64,000 nucleotides of DNA from Polycyclovorans sp964425915 (GTDB lineage Bacteria > Pseudomonadota > Gammaproteobacteria > Nevskiales > Nevskiaceae). The notes below the pieces were generated by a model. That model ran no database searches, was not told the origin of the DNA, and saw nothing but the letters and a program-made list of their open reading frames with translations. Positions 53,682 through 62,177 of the stretch are shown here, piece after piece. Both the position numbers and the translations under genes were made by a program. Location of the stretch: contig CAYROO010000001.1 in assembly GCA_964425915.1 (NCBI GenBank), forward strand, positions 248,001 through 312,000. Reading direction: 5' to 3'. Each line of letters opens with the position of its first letter. The stretch's first letter is position 1.

Positions 53682-53706
53682 ACGCGGTCTTCCGCCAAGA
53701 CCGCGT
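53682..53706. other. Ten-base inverted repeat between the DUF1295 and DUF1415 genes
   Basis: ACGCGGTCTT (53682-53691), loop CCGCC, AAGACCGCGT (53697-53706). There is no T run on either strand, so it is not a classic terminator; it may stabilise or process the transcript or bind a regulator. Confidence 0.5.
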
Positions 53707-53718
53707 AGGCTTACGCTC

Positions 53719-54273
53719 ATGGATGCGCGTATCGCCGCTGTCGAGCACTGGATGCGGGAGGTGGTGGTCGGTCTGGGCCTGTGCCCGTTTGCCGATCTCC
53801 CCCTGCGGCGTGGACGTGTCCGTCTGGTGGTGGCCGAGCCGGCTGATCAGGAAGCCCTGCTGACGCAACTGTCAATGGAGTGCGAGCGCCTGGACGCGAC
53901 GCCGGCCGACATGCTGGAAACCACCGTGATCGTCGTCGACGGCCTGCTGCGGGATTTCGACGACTACAACGCCTTTCTAGACCCGGCCGAGCGCCTGTTG
54001 CGGCGGCAGGGCTGGGAAGGCGTTTACCAGATCGCCAGCTTTCATCCCGAGTACCGGTTCGTCGGCACGGCCGACGACGACCCGGGCAACTGGAGCAACC
54101 GCGCACCGTTGCCACTGCTGCACCTGTTGCGCGAGGCCAGTCTCAGCGCCGTGCTCGACGCCGGCGCCGATACCGCGGCCATCACCACCCGCAATATCGC
54201 CCGGTTGGCTCGCCTCACACCCGACCAGCGCCGACAGCTGTTTGGCCCCGCCCCTTCCATCGGAGACGTCTGA
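53719..54273 (+). CDS. DUF1415 family protein
   Basis: 184 residues, cytoplasmic. VEHWMREVVVGLGLCPFA at the N-terminus and YQIASFHPEYRFVGTADDDPGNWSNRAPLPLLHLLRE are the DUF1415 signature. No biochemical function is established. Its stop shares bases with the start of the lipocalin gene (TGATG). Confidence 0.87.
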   Translation: MDARIAAVEHWMREVVVGLGLCPFADLPLRRGRVRLVVAEPADQEALLTQLSMECERLDATPADMLETTVIVVDGLLRDFDDYNAFLDPAERLLRRQGWEGVYQIASFHPEYRFVGTADDDPGNWSNRAPLPLLHLLREASLSAVLDAGADTAAITTRNIARLARLTPDQRRQLFGPAPSIGDV

Positions 54274-54794
54274 TGATCCGCAAATTGATCCCCCTGCTGG
54301 CGCTTGCCCTCGGCACCGGCTGTGCCAGCACACCGACGGTCCGCACGGTCGACCAGGTCGACCTCGACCGTTTTATGGGCACCTGGTATGTCATCGCCCA
54401 CATCCCCACCTTCATCGACCGTGATGGCCACAACCAGGTCGAGGAATATGCCCGCAACGCCGACGGCACCATCGCCACTACGTTCAGTTTCAACGCCGAT
54501 AGCTTCGACGGCGAGCGCAAGGTCTACACGCCGACCGGCTTCGTCCGCGAAGGGACCGGCAATGCGGTCTGGGGGATGCAGTTCATCTGGCCGATCAAGG
54601 CCGAATACGTGATCTCCGAGTTGGACGAGACCTACCAGACCACGGTCATCGCGCGCAGCAAGCGGGATCTGGTGTGGCTGCTGTCCCGCAGCCCGACCAT
54701 GGACGAGGCCATCTATCAGCAATGGCTGGGACGGATTGCCGACCTTGGCTATGACCTCGAAGAGGTGGTCCGCGTCCCGCAACGCTGGCCCTAA
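54273..54794 (+). CDS. blc: Lipocalin family lipoprotein (Blc-like)
   Basis: 173 residues. Lipobox ALGTGCAS. The lipocalin signature FMGTWYVIAHIPTF is followed by an eight-strand calyx and the C-terminal SRSPTMDEAIYQQWL. Bacterial Blc binds lysophospholipid or fatty acid at the outer membrane. The start overlaps the DUF1415 stop, so both are co-translated. Confidence 0.9.
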   Translation: MIRKLIPLLALALGTGCASTPTVRTVDQVDLDRFMGTWYVIAHIPTFIDRDGHNQVEEYARNADGTIATTFSFNADSFDGERKVYTPTGFVREGTGNAVWGMQFIWPIKAEYVISELDETYQTTVIARSKRDLVWLLSRSPTMDEAIYQQWLGRIADLGYDLEEVVRVPQRWP

Positions 54795-54842
54795 CCCACC
54801 TGGCACCGATATTGCTGCACCGGCTGGTCAGGGAGGTCCGGC

Positions 54843-55406
54843 ATGGCACAGGCAACATCGGTAGCGGTCACCGTGGCGTTGGTGGGTCTTGAAGCGGCCG
54901 ATCGCCGGGCCGTGACCTCTGCGATCTCCACGCTGTCGGCGGCCCAGGCGCTGCCGGCAACACTGACCTGGGCCGAAGAGGCGGTTGCCGACATCGTGGT
55001 GCTCAATATCGACACCGATGCGGCAGCGCAGCAGCTGGATCGGCTGATGGCGGAGACGCCACGTTCGGTGGTGCGTTATTCGGCGCGAAGGGCTTTACAG
55101 GCGGACGTCTGGCGCCCCATCCGGGTGCAGGGACTGCGGGATGCCCTGAACCGGGCCGTTGCCGACACCCTGGAACGTCCGGCCCTCGTGCCGTCGGCCG
55201 CCACGCCAAACACGGCGACCTTGCGGTCACGCGGAGCGGCGCTGTTGCAGCGTGCCAGCGCGACCGCCACGGCGTCGTCCGCGCCGGGCCAGCAGATGTA
55301 TCGCGGCCAGTTGATCGAGACCGCCAGCACGGCGGCACCCGAACCACCGGCAGCGGCACCGGCCGAAGCCGGTGCCGTGCGGATGTATCGTGGAAAGGCC
55401 TACTGA
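54843..55406 (+). CDS. Unknown protein with receiver-like fold and paired MYRG motifs
   Basis: 187 residues, not assignable to a family. Residues 7-110 alternate strand and helix like a response-regulator receiver (VALVGLEAADRRAV, ADIVVLNIDTD, RPIRVQGLRDALNRAV) but lack a convincing acidic pocket and phosphoacceptor. The C-terminal half is Ala/Pro/Thr-rich and holds two copies of MYRG (MYRGQLIE and MYRGKAY at the end). GGGAGG precedes the ATG. Its stop abuts the convergent MAPEG stop with no gap. Confidence 0.6.
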   Translation: MAQATSVAVTVALVGLEAADRRAVTSAISTLSAAQALPATLTWAEEAVADIVVLNIDTDAAAQQLDRLMAETPRSVVRYSARRALQADVWRPIRVQGLRDALNRAVADTLERPALVPSAATPNTATLRSRGAALLQRASATATASSAPGQQMYRGQLIETASTAAPEPPAAAPAEAGAVRMYRGKAY

Positions 55407-55817
55407 TTACAGACCGTTCACCAGGCTGCTGGCGATGTAGAGCATCAACACCACCTGCGCCAGGAAGAACGTAGCGCGTGCCAGCACCAGGATGAAGCTG
55501 GTACCAATCAGATGGACCACCACCTGGCCGACGCGGGCGTAGAGGATGTAGGCCGCGACGGCATTGGCGACCTCCACCTGGCCCATCGCCACCGCGGCGA
55601 GCACGATGGCGGCAAACGGCGGCAGCCCTTCCAGACAGTTGAGGTGCGCGTGCTGGGCGCGGATCAAGATGCCCGGATCGGGCACCGCATTGCCACGGGT
55701 CCAGGCATCGGCCTTGCGCTTGCCCAGCAGCACCTGTGGCACGCGCGGCAGCGCGTAGACCAGCGACAGCACCAAGGTCAGAGCAGCGAACAGCACCAAC
55801 GCATTCAAAGCAGTCAT
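55407..55817 (-). CDS. MAPEG family membrane protein
   Basis: 136 residues, four membrane helices. RAQHAHLNCLEGLPPFAAIVL (the Asn-Glu region) and AYILYARVGQVVVHLIG are typical of bacterial MAPEG proteins related to microsomal glutathione transferases. Substrate unknown. Glutathione-linked genes further downstream (58144-60312) and gshB at 15426 give a plausible redox context. Confidence 0.87.
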   Translation of the reverse strand: MTALNALVLFAALTLVLSLVYALPRVPQVLLGKRKADAWTRGNAVPDPGILIRAQHAHLNCLEGLPPFAAIVLAAVAMGQVEVANAVAAYILYARVGQVVVHLIGTSFILVLARATFFLAQVVLMLYIASSLVNGL

Positions 55818-55901
55818 CGATATCCCCCAGGGTTATTGGAGGCCGTAAGGTAGCACTGCACAGAAAAAGTGCGTAGCACTACCCGCCACTTTGTTGGCGT
55901 C

Positions 55902-57278
55902 TCAGTTGCGGTAACCCTTCACCCGCACCTTGAAACTGGTGGCCGGCCCCGGGGTCGGCGCGGTCTTGGTCTTCAGCACATAGTCCGGCGGATCCAGCTC
56001 CAGATCGAGCTTGTGGAACAGGCGTGCCATCGACAGCGCGATCTGAACTTCCGCCAGGCTCTTGCCAAGACAGGTGTGGGGACCGCGGCCGTAGGGTGAG
56101 TAGGCACCGGGTTTGAGGTGCTCGGCGCGACCCTTGGCATAGCGGTCGATGTCGAACTTGAAGGGATCGGGGTAGCACTCTTCCATGAAGTGCGGCACCG
56201 AGGTCCCGACATAGATCATTTCGCCCTCACGCACCTGACAGCCTTCGAACACGAAATCCTTGGTGGCCGTGCGCATCTGCGCCACCGCGATCGGATACAG
56301 GCGCATGGTTTCCATGATCGCGCCCTGCAAAGACGGGATCCGCTGCATCAGGTGGTCTTCGCTGATCTCGCCATCGGCGAACAGCGCATCCACCTCCGCC
56401 AGCACCCGCGCCTTGACCTCGGGGTGCTTGAGCACGGTGTAGACGATGGCCGAGGTGGTGTTGGCGACGGTGTCCAAGCCGGCAACATACGGCCCGGTAA
56501 TGGAGACGATGAGGTCATGCGCCGGCATCACCTCGGGGCGATGCACGTGCGCCTCCATGATGTCATCGATGAGGTTCTTTTCGTCCTCTGGCCGCTCGCC
56601 CTTCTCGCGATAGCGCTTCATCCAGTCGTCGATCATCGACTGCCCGAGCTCCACCACCCGCGCCTTGGCCTTCTTGTATTCGGGGCGTAGCAACAGCACC
56701 TTCGGACGCTGACGCGTCACCAGCACATTGAGGATGTACAGAATAGCGGTGCGAATGTCGGCCACATAATCCAGTGGCGCGGCCCCGGTGAGAATGGTGC
56801 CCAACTGGTCGGTCACCATGTACTGCATCGCCGGCAGCACCTGCACGGCTTCGCCCACCGGCCAATCGCGCTCGAAGCAGCGATCGGTGATGTGCACCAG
56901 CTCGTTGTAACGGCCCTTGATCGATTCCTTGGAATACCCACGGCGCATGATGTCGCGCAGTTCCTTGTGGCTGGCACCATCCTCGCCGGTGAGCATGCGC
57001 TTGGCACCATACTCATTGGCCAGTCCCTCCCAGAACTCCTTGGAGCGCAGGCTGTCACGGCCTTCGCGGGTGCCCATGAAGTTGGCGGCCTCAATGCCGC
57101 TGATCAAGGTATAGGACTTGCCCAGCACGTTGATCTTGCAGACCGGCCCATACTGGCGATAGCAGTCCACGAAGAACTGCGCCGGATCTTTCGCCATCTG
57201 CAGGGTGTTGCCCAGCAGCGGGATGCCGCGGACGCGGGGGGGTTCCTTGGCGGGCGGGGCTTCGATGACGGCGCTCAT
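55902..57278 (-). CDS. Cytochrome P450
   Basis: 458 residues, soluble. I-helix motif GPYVAGLDTVANTTSA, K-helix ETMRLYP (Glu-x-x-Arg) and the haem loop YSPYGRGPHTCLGKSLAE with ligand Cys403. The loop begins PYG where Phe-Gly is usual. There is no membrane anchor, as in bacterial enzymes. ATG 57278 (MSAVIEAPPAKEPPRV) chosen; the much longer upstream frame crosses the divergent acyltransferase promoter. No ferredoxin or reductase gene is nearby. Substrate unknown. Confidence 0.9.
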   Translation of the reverse strand: MSAVIEAPPAKEPPRVRGIPLLGNTLQMAKDPAQFFVDCYRQYGPVCKINVLGKSYTLISGIEAANFMGTREGRDSLRSKEFWEGLANEYGAKRMLTGEDGASHKELRDIMRRGYSKESIKGRYNELVHITDRCFERDWPVGEAVQVLPAMQYMVTDQLGTILTGAAPLDYVADIRTAILYILNVLVTRQRPKVLLLRPEYKKAKARVVELGQSMIDDWMKRYREKGERPEDEKNLIDDIMEAHVHRPEVMPAHDLIVSITGPYVAGLDTVANTTSAIVYTVLKHPEVKARVLAEVDALFADGEISEDHLMQRIPSLQGAIMETMRLYPIAVAQMRTATKDFVFEGCQVREGEMIYVGTSVPHFMEECYPDPFKFDIDRYAKGRAEHLKPGAYSPYGRGPHTCLGKSLAEVQIALSMARLFHKLDLELDPPDYVLKTKTAPTPGPATSFKVRVKGYRN

Positions 57279-57361
57279 GGCAATACGGACCCTCGACAGG
57301 CATGTTCGAATGCTTCGAGCATACCCAGCCGTCCGCGCCCCCAACTCATGCAATCGGGCGA

Positions 57362-57378
57362 GGTGGACCGTATCCACC
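57362..57378. promoter_or_regulatory. Palindrome between the P450 and acyltransferase genes
   Basis: GGTGGA-CCGTA-TCCACC, perfect six-base arms, in the divergent intergenic region; a TACACT -10-like box for the plus-strand gene follows about 17 bases later. Possible operator. Confidence 0.4.
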
Positions 57379-57450
57379 GCGCCACCGCGGGCGCTACACT
57401 GCGCGGACGGGCGCAGCAGACTGCCCGATATCCAGTGCGAGAGACCTTCC

Positions 57451-58095
57451 ATGAATGTGACCATCGGCGCCCGGGTGCCCCGGCGCGGCAACGCGTTTTC
57501 GCGCGGGTTGGCCCGTTGCCTGCTACGCCTCACCGGCTGGCGCATCGAAGGCGCCATTCCCGACGTCCCCAAGCTGGTGATCATCGGTGCCCCGCACACC
57601 TCCAACCGCGACGGTGTCATCGGCATCACTGCATTGATCGCGATGGGTCTGGATGCCGCCACCATGATCAAGGACAGTGCCTTCCGCGGACTGCTGGGAC
57701 GTTTTCTGCGCTGGGCCGGCGCCATTCCCATCCATCGCGCGCAGGCGCGCGGCGTGGTGGAGCAGAGCATCGACGCCTTTCGCCAGCGCCAACAACTGGC
57801 CCTGCTGATCGCACCGGAAGGCACCCGCAAGGCCGCCGGGGAATGGAAGCGCGGTTTCCATCACATCGCGCGCAGTGCCGGCGTGCCCATCGTGCCTGCG
57901 GCCATTCATTACCGGCGCAAGCGGATCCTGCTCGGCCCCCCACTGCAGCCCGGTGAGGATCTCGCCGCCGACCTCGAACAACTGTGGGCTTTCTTTGCTG
58001 CCGAAAGCGACCCGGCCCATGCAGCGCGACTGTCGCGGCCACTGGCCGAGCGCATGGGTCACCGCTGGCAGGGAAACACGGACAGCCCCCGCTGA
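57451..58095 (+). CDS. 1-acylglycerol-3-phosphate acyltransferase-like protein
   Basis: 214 residues, PlsC superfamily of the short form. IIGAPHTSNRDGVIG (His-x4-Asp), LLIAPEGTRKAAGEWKRGFHHIA (Glu-Gly-Thr-Arg), and IPIHRAQARGVVEQ. Membrane association is likely through a hydrophobic N-terminal segment. ATG 57451 fits the family N-terminus; earlier Mets lie in the divergent promoter region. Confidence 0.85.
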   Translation: MNVTIGARVPRRGNAFSRGLARCLLRLTGWRIEGAIPDVPKLVIIGAPHTSNRDGVIGITALIAMGLDAATMIKDSAFRGLLGRFLRWAGAIPIHRAQARGVVEQSIDAFRQRQQLALLIAPEGTRKAAGEWKRGFHHIARSAGVPIVPAAIHYRRKRILLGPPLQPGEDLAADLEQLWAFFAAESDPAHAARLSRPLAERMGHRWQGNTDSPR

Positions 58096-58143
58096 GACGC
58101 CGGCCCGCTTACCATCCGGATTCGCCCTGACCGACACCGCGCC

Positions 58144-58920
58144 ATGAATGCCGCCCTCGATCTCACCCTGAATACGCTCGCCAGCTCGCTGCGCGGGTGG
58201 CGTGGCAGCGCCAGCTTCCGTCCCGCGCCGCAGCAGCCGGCACGACCGCTGCGCTTGTACGACATCGAAGCCTGCCCGTACTGCCGGCTGGTACGCGAAG
58301 TGCTGAGCGAGCTCGATCTCGACGTGATGATCCTGCCCTGCCCGAAGAACGGGCAGCGCTACCGGCCCGAGGCCATCGCCACCGCCGGCCGCGCGCAGTT
58401 CCCCCTGCTGGTCGATGACAACACCGACACGGTGCTGCTGGAAAGCGCCGACATCATCACTTACCTGCGCCAGACCTACGGACATGGCGGCGGGGCTGGC
58501 GGACCGATACAACGGGTGGTGGATCGCACCACGGCACCGCTGGCCTCGGCCCTGCAGTGGCGGCCCGGGCGCGGCATCACGGGCATGAATGCCCGGCGCG
58601 CCCAGGTCGCGCAACAGCCGCTGACCCTGTTCAGCTTTGAGTCCAGCCCTTACTCGCGCCCGGTCCGCGCGCTGCTGTGCGAGCTGGAGCTGCCCTACCT
58701 GCTGCGCAATACCGCCAAGGCCACCTGGACCGATATGGGACCACCGCAGGTCCGCGACCGCCTGTTCAAGGCCGAAAAAGCCACCAGCCGCAACCGTCGC
58801 TGGCTGGTCGAACACACCGGCAAGGTGCAGGTGCCTTACCTCATCGACCCCAACACCGACGTCGCACTCTATGAGCGCGACGCCATCCTCGACTATCTCA
58901 ACCAGACCTACGCGCGCTGA
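58144..58920 (+). CDS. Tandem glutathione-S-transferase N-terminal domain protein
   Basis: 258 residues made of two thioredoxin-fold GST_N domains without the alpha-helical GST C-domain. Domain 1 (about 35-115) has the active-site CPYC in IEACPYCRLVREVL; domain 2 (about 160-258) has SPYS in FESSPYSRPVRALL. Both carry the cis-Pro segment (QFPLLVD, QVPYLID) and the ESADIITYL / ERDAILDYL ends. The duplication with one CxxC and one SxxS site is clear in sequence; glutaredoxin-like function is inferred. Confidence 0.87.
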   Translation: MNAALDLTLNTLASSLRGWRGSASFRPAPQQPARPLRLYDIEACPYCRLVREVLSELDLDVMILPCPKNGQRYRPEAIATAGRAQFPLLVDDNTDTVLLESADIITYLRQTYGHGGGAGGPIQRVVDRTTAPLASALQWRPGRGITGMNARRAQVAQQPLTLFSFESSPYSRPVRALLCELELPYLLRNTAKATWTDMGPPQVRDRLFKAEKATSRNRRWLVEHTGKVQVPYLIDPNTDVALYERDAILDYLNQTYAR

Positions 58921-58946
58921 GCGCACCCCCACCCAGGAGATTCCTC

Positions 58947-59315
58947 ATGATCGGCTACACCGTCCTCGGCACCAATGACCTGCCCCGCGCCACCGCGTTC
59001 TACGACGCGCTGCTGGCGGAATTCGGTGCCAAGCGTGTCATGGAGCTGCCGCGCGGCTACATCTGGGCCGCTGCCCCCAACCAACCCATGTTCGGCGTCA
59101 TGACCCCGTTCGATGGCGGTCCGGCCACTGTCGGTAACGGCTGCATGGTTGCGCTGCCGGCCAAAGACAAGGCGCAGGTCGACCGCGTGCATGCGCGCGC
59201 CATCGAACTCGGCGCCACTTGCGAGGGCGAGCCGGGCCAGCGCATGCCCACCTTCTATGGCGCCTACTTCCGCGACCCGGACGGCAACAAGCTGGCCTGC
59301 TTCAAAATGGGCTGA
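58947..59315 (+). CDS. VOC family (glyoxalase-like) protein
   Basis: 122 residues, one vicinal-oxygen-chelate repeat: GYTVLGTNDLPRATAFYDALLAEFG and YGAYFRDPDGNKLACFKMG. It probably dimerises to form the metal site. Substrate not assignable. The stop overlaps the next start (TGATG). Confidence 0.9.
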   Translation: MIGYTVLGTNDLPRATAFYDALLAEFGAKRVMELPRGYIWAAAPNQPMFGVMTPFDGGPATVGNGCMVALPAKDKAQVDRVHARAIELGATCEGEPGQRMPTFYGAYFRDPDGNKLACFKMG

Positions 59316-59593
59316 TGGCGGTGAGCCATCCGGTTTGCCGAGTGTTTCGCTGCAGTCGGCAGGCCGAGCTTTACCTGTACCTCCGGCAGGACCTCGAACC
59401 CGAGGCACTGCCGGAGGCGTTGCGCCAACGCCTGGGCCAACTGGCAGTGGTGATGACGCTGACGCTCAGCCCGGAGCGAGCGCTGGCTCGGGTGGACGCC
59501 GCGCGTGTCCGCGCCGCCATGGCTGAGCCCGGCTACTTTGTGCAGCTGCCGCCGCAGGGACAGATCGACGCACATCTGCACCAAGGAGACTGA
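59315..59593 (+). CDS. YcgL domain-containing protein
   Basis: 92-residue YcgL protein, function unknown. CRVFRCSRQAELYLYLRQDLEPEALPEAL and YFVQLPPQG match the family. The start is fixed by overlap with the VOC stop. In Pseudomonas and enterics YcgL genes usually neighbour rnd or minC; this location is different. Confidence 0.8.
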   Translation: MAVSHPVCRVFRCSRQAELYLYLRQDLEPEALPEALRQRLGQLAVVMTLTLSPERALARVDAARVRAAMAEPGYFVQLPPQGQIDAHLHQGD

Positions 59594-59649
59594 AGCGGCA
59601 CCCGGCTCGGCGTATGCTGAGCACCCCACCTGCCGTCCGGATGCTGCCG

Positions 59650-60312
59650 ATGATCGTTGTCCATCACCTGGAACACTCCCGCTCACAGCGCATTCTCTGG
59701 TTGCTGGAAGAGCTGGGCCTGCCTTACGAGGTGAAGCGCTACGCCCGCAACCCCAAGACCATGTTGGCGCCGCCGGAACTGAAAGCGGTCCATCCGCTGG
59801 GCAAGTCCCCCGTGATCAGCGACGACGGCCAGGTCATCGCCGAAACCGGCGCCATCATCGAACACCTCATCGACCGGCATGGGAACGGTCGCCTGCGACC
59901 CGCCGCCGACGATCCGGCCTTCAACGATTACCGCTACTGGCTGCACTACGGCGAAGGCTCCCTGATGCCGTTCCTGGTGATGAAACTGATCTTCACCAGC
60001 ATTCCGCCGAAAACGCCGGCGCTGATCCGCCCCATCGCCAAGGCCATTGTCGGCACCGTCGGCAAGCAGTTCCTGGATCCCAACCTGTCGACCCACCTCG
60101 GCTTCATCGAACAGCGCCTGTCGGGACGCGAATGGCTGGCGGGCGATGCCCTCAGCGGTGCCGACATCCTGATGAGTTTTCCGATGGAGGCAGCCGGCGC
60201 CCGGGCGGGCGGCGACTACCCCAACATCCGTGACTATGTCGCCCGGATCCAGGCACGGCCGGCCTATCAGCAGGCGCTGGCACGTGGTGGTCCCTACCGC
60301 TTGCTGGGCTGA
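59650..60312 (+). CDS. Glutathione S-transferase
   Basis: 220 residues: GST_N (about 1-80; VHHLEHSRSQRILWLLEELGLPYEVK, HPLGKSPVI, ETGAIIEHLI) and a C-terminal all-helical domain (about 90-215). The Ser in EHSRSQRIL is the likely catalytic residue. ATG 59650 chosen; ATG 59641 is possible. It stands 56 bases after the YcgL gene and may be in the same transcript. Confidence 0.9.
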   Translation: MIVVHHLEHSRSQRILWLLEELGLPYEVKRYARNPKTMLAPPELKAVHPLGKSPVISDDGQVIAETGAIIEHLIDRHGNGRLRPAADDPAFNDYRYWLHYGEGSLMPFLVMKLIFTSIPPKTPALIRPIAKAIVGTVGKQFLDPNLSTHLGFIEQRLSGREWLAGDALSGADILMSFPMEAAGARAGGDYPNIRDYVARIQARPAYQQALARGGPYRLLG

Positions 60313-60371
60313 GAACCTTCGGACCCGGCCGTCAGTCTGAGTCGGCACTTTCCCTTCCGCCCACGAGCCCC

Positions 60372-62177
60372 ATGCGCGCCCTGCCCACCTTTTGCCTCGC
60401 AGCCCTGACCCTGCTGAGCGCCTGCGCCAGCGACCCCGGCCGCTTCGTCAAACCCACTGCCACGCCCATCGAAGCCGATCGCGGCGAGGCCGAAGCCGAG
60501 CGCATGGAGGATGGCTACCTGCGGGTGTTTGTCAGCTCCAACCTGGACGCCACCGGGCGCGGCATCGACTTTGGCAAGCCCGACCAGCGCCCGGCGATGC
60601 TGCTCATCTCCGCGCGCTTCGGAAAAGGCACCGTCGCCAGCTTCTCGGCCGACAGCGACCCGGAAATCCCGGTCCTGCTCTACGACGTGCAGGAAGGTCG
60701 CACAGTCTCTGCGGTGGTGGACAACGCCCTGCTCACCGAAGGTCTGCTGATTGATCCGGAGTCACTGTCGCGCAGCCCGCATCTGCAGATCATTGTGCGC
60801 GGGGTGCCGGGCGACAAGGCCCGCTGGGTCACCGACCTGCTGCAGATCGCCACCGCCGAGCCGCTGCTCAAGTACGGGCTGGATTTCGTGCCCGGCGCCG
60901 GCGCCGTCACCGGCCTGTCGACCAAGCTGGGCGACCTGCTCAGTGAGGAGATCAAGTCCAGCAACAAGCCCTGGGAGGAAAAGACCCTCCTCGGGCTGCG
61001 GCTGAACCAGGGGATTGCCGCCCTCGACGGCCATCAGTTCGTGGTGATGCTCAACCCCAGCACGATTGAACTGGAGGCACCGGCGCCAGCCCTGCGCCGC
61101 TGCAACAAGGAAGGCGCCGCCGCCGGGCTGTGCCTGGCCAACGGCGAGCCCTGGCAGCCGGATCAGGCCTATGTCCGCTTCGAGCTGGACGTCACCGATT
61201 TCCGTTCGGTCAAGGATTTTCTCGGCAGCGGCATCGGCTGCGAAGCCAGCGACCGCAACTGGACCGATTTCCGTGCCCTGCTGGCCTCCGGGCAGCTCGC
61301 CCGCCGGCAAACCCGCTACGAACGCCATCTGCTGGCGCGCGGCGAACTACTCCAGCAAATCCGCCGCGCCCAGGAAGATCGCACCGGCGTCCCCTATGAA
61401 GCCCGCCTGCTCGACTTCGCCCAGCAGGCCACCTTGCTGCCGACGCCGGACGACGCCTACTGGACCGCTCACTTTCGCGACCGCGCCGCGCAGCTGGACC
61501 AATGCCTGCGCCATCAGGCCGTTCAGGGGCGCACTCAGTACGTGACCATCTGGGACGACGCCCGCGCCCTGTTCCAGCGCGCCAACGCCTATCCGGCCTG
61601 GTCGAAGGCCCTGGCGCGCAACAAAAAGACGGATGCCCCGGTGTTGCGCGATGCCGAGGACAGCCTGCGCGAAGTGCTGCGGCTGCGTGCGCTGCCGGGC
61701 CTGGCGCGGCTGCCGGACGCCCAACTGGAAAGCCTGATGGCGCTGGAATCCCAGCTCACCGGCATGCTGCGCCCCGGCTATGCGCGCATCATTCGCGCGC
61801 AGGCCGATTCGGACCTGCCATTGCCAGAACAGCGCAAGGCGCTGCGGGCGCTGGCCGCGCAGACCGCCTGCGATGAATGCGCGGACCTGCTGGAAGCCCG
61901 CATCACCGACATTGACGCCGCAGTGGCAGCCGAAGCGCTGGCCGCCGATCAGGCGTCGCTGGCCGCGGCAGCAGCGGTAGCAGCCGAAGCGGCGGCCGCC
62001 AAGGCGGCGACCGACCTGACCGCAGCGCCTGACCCGGGGCCCGCCGACACCGCGTCGACCGTTCCCGGTATCGAGACGGCCCCGACACCCGGGCCCACCG
62101 CCAAGCCCACCCCCACCCCTACCCTCAGTCCGGTACCGGATCCATCAGCGCCGGTGCAGCAGGAGTTCAGCCCATGA
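60372..62177 (+). CDS. Large lipoprotein of unknown function
   Basis: 601 residues. Lipobox LLSACAS. I do not recognise the family. Residues 45-250 look beta-rich (YLRVFVSSNLDATGRGIDFGKP, ADSDPEIPVLLYDVQEGRTV), followed by a helical region to about 520 with several Cys (CLRHQAV, TACDECADLL), and a low-complexity Ala then Pro/Thr tail (about 525-601, including PTPTPT). It overlaps the hydrolase start by ATGA, so the two are translationally coupled. Confidence 0.75.
   Translation: MRALPTFCLAALTLLSACASDPGRFVKPTATPIEADRGEAEAERMEDGYLRVFVSSNLDATGRGIDFGKPDQRPAMLLISARFGKGTVASFSADSDPEIPVLLYDVQEGRTVSAVVDNALLTEGLLIDPESLSRSPHLQIIVRGVPGDKARWVTDLLQIATAEPLLKYGLDFVPGAGAVTGLSTKLGDLLSEEIKSSNKPWEEKTLLGLRLNQGIAALDGHQFVVMLNPSTIELEAPAPALRRCNKEGAAAGLCLANGEPWQPDQAYVRFELDVTDFRSVKDFLGSGIGCEASDRNWTDFRALLASGQLARRQTRYERHLLARGELLQQIRRAQEDRTGVPYEARLLDFAQQATLLPTPDDAYWTAHFRDRAAQLDQCLRHQAVQGRTQYVTIWDDARALFQRANAYPAWSKALARNKKTDAPVLRDAEDSLREVLRLRALPGLARLPDAQLESLMALESQLTGMLRPGYARIIRAQADSDLPLPEQRKALRALAAQTACDECADLLEARITDIDAAVAAEALAADQASLAAAAAVAAEAAAAKAATDLTAAPDPGPADTASTVPGIETAPTPGPTAKPTPTPTLSPVPDPSAPVQQEFSP

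Noticed and set aside
53682..53706. Terminator after the DUF1295 gene
   Set aside because: The inverted repeat is strong but has no T run on either strand.
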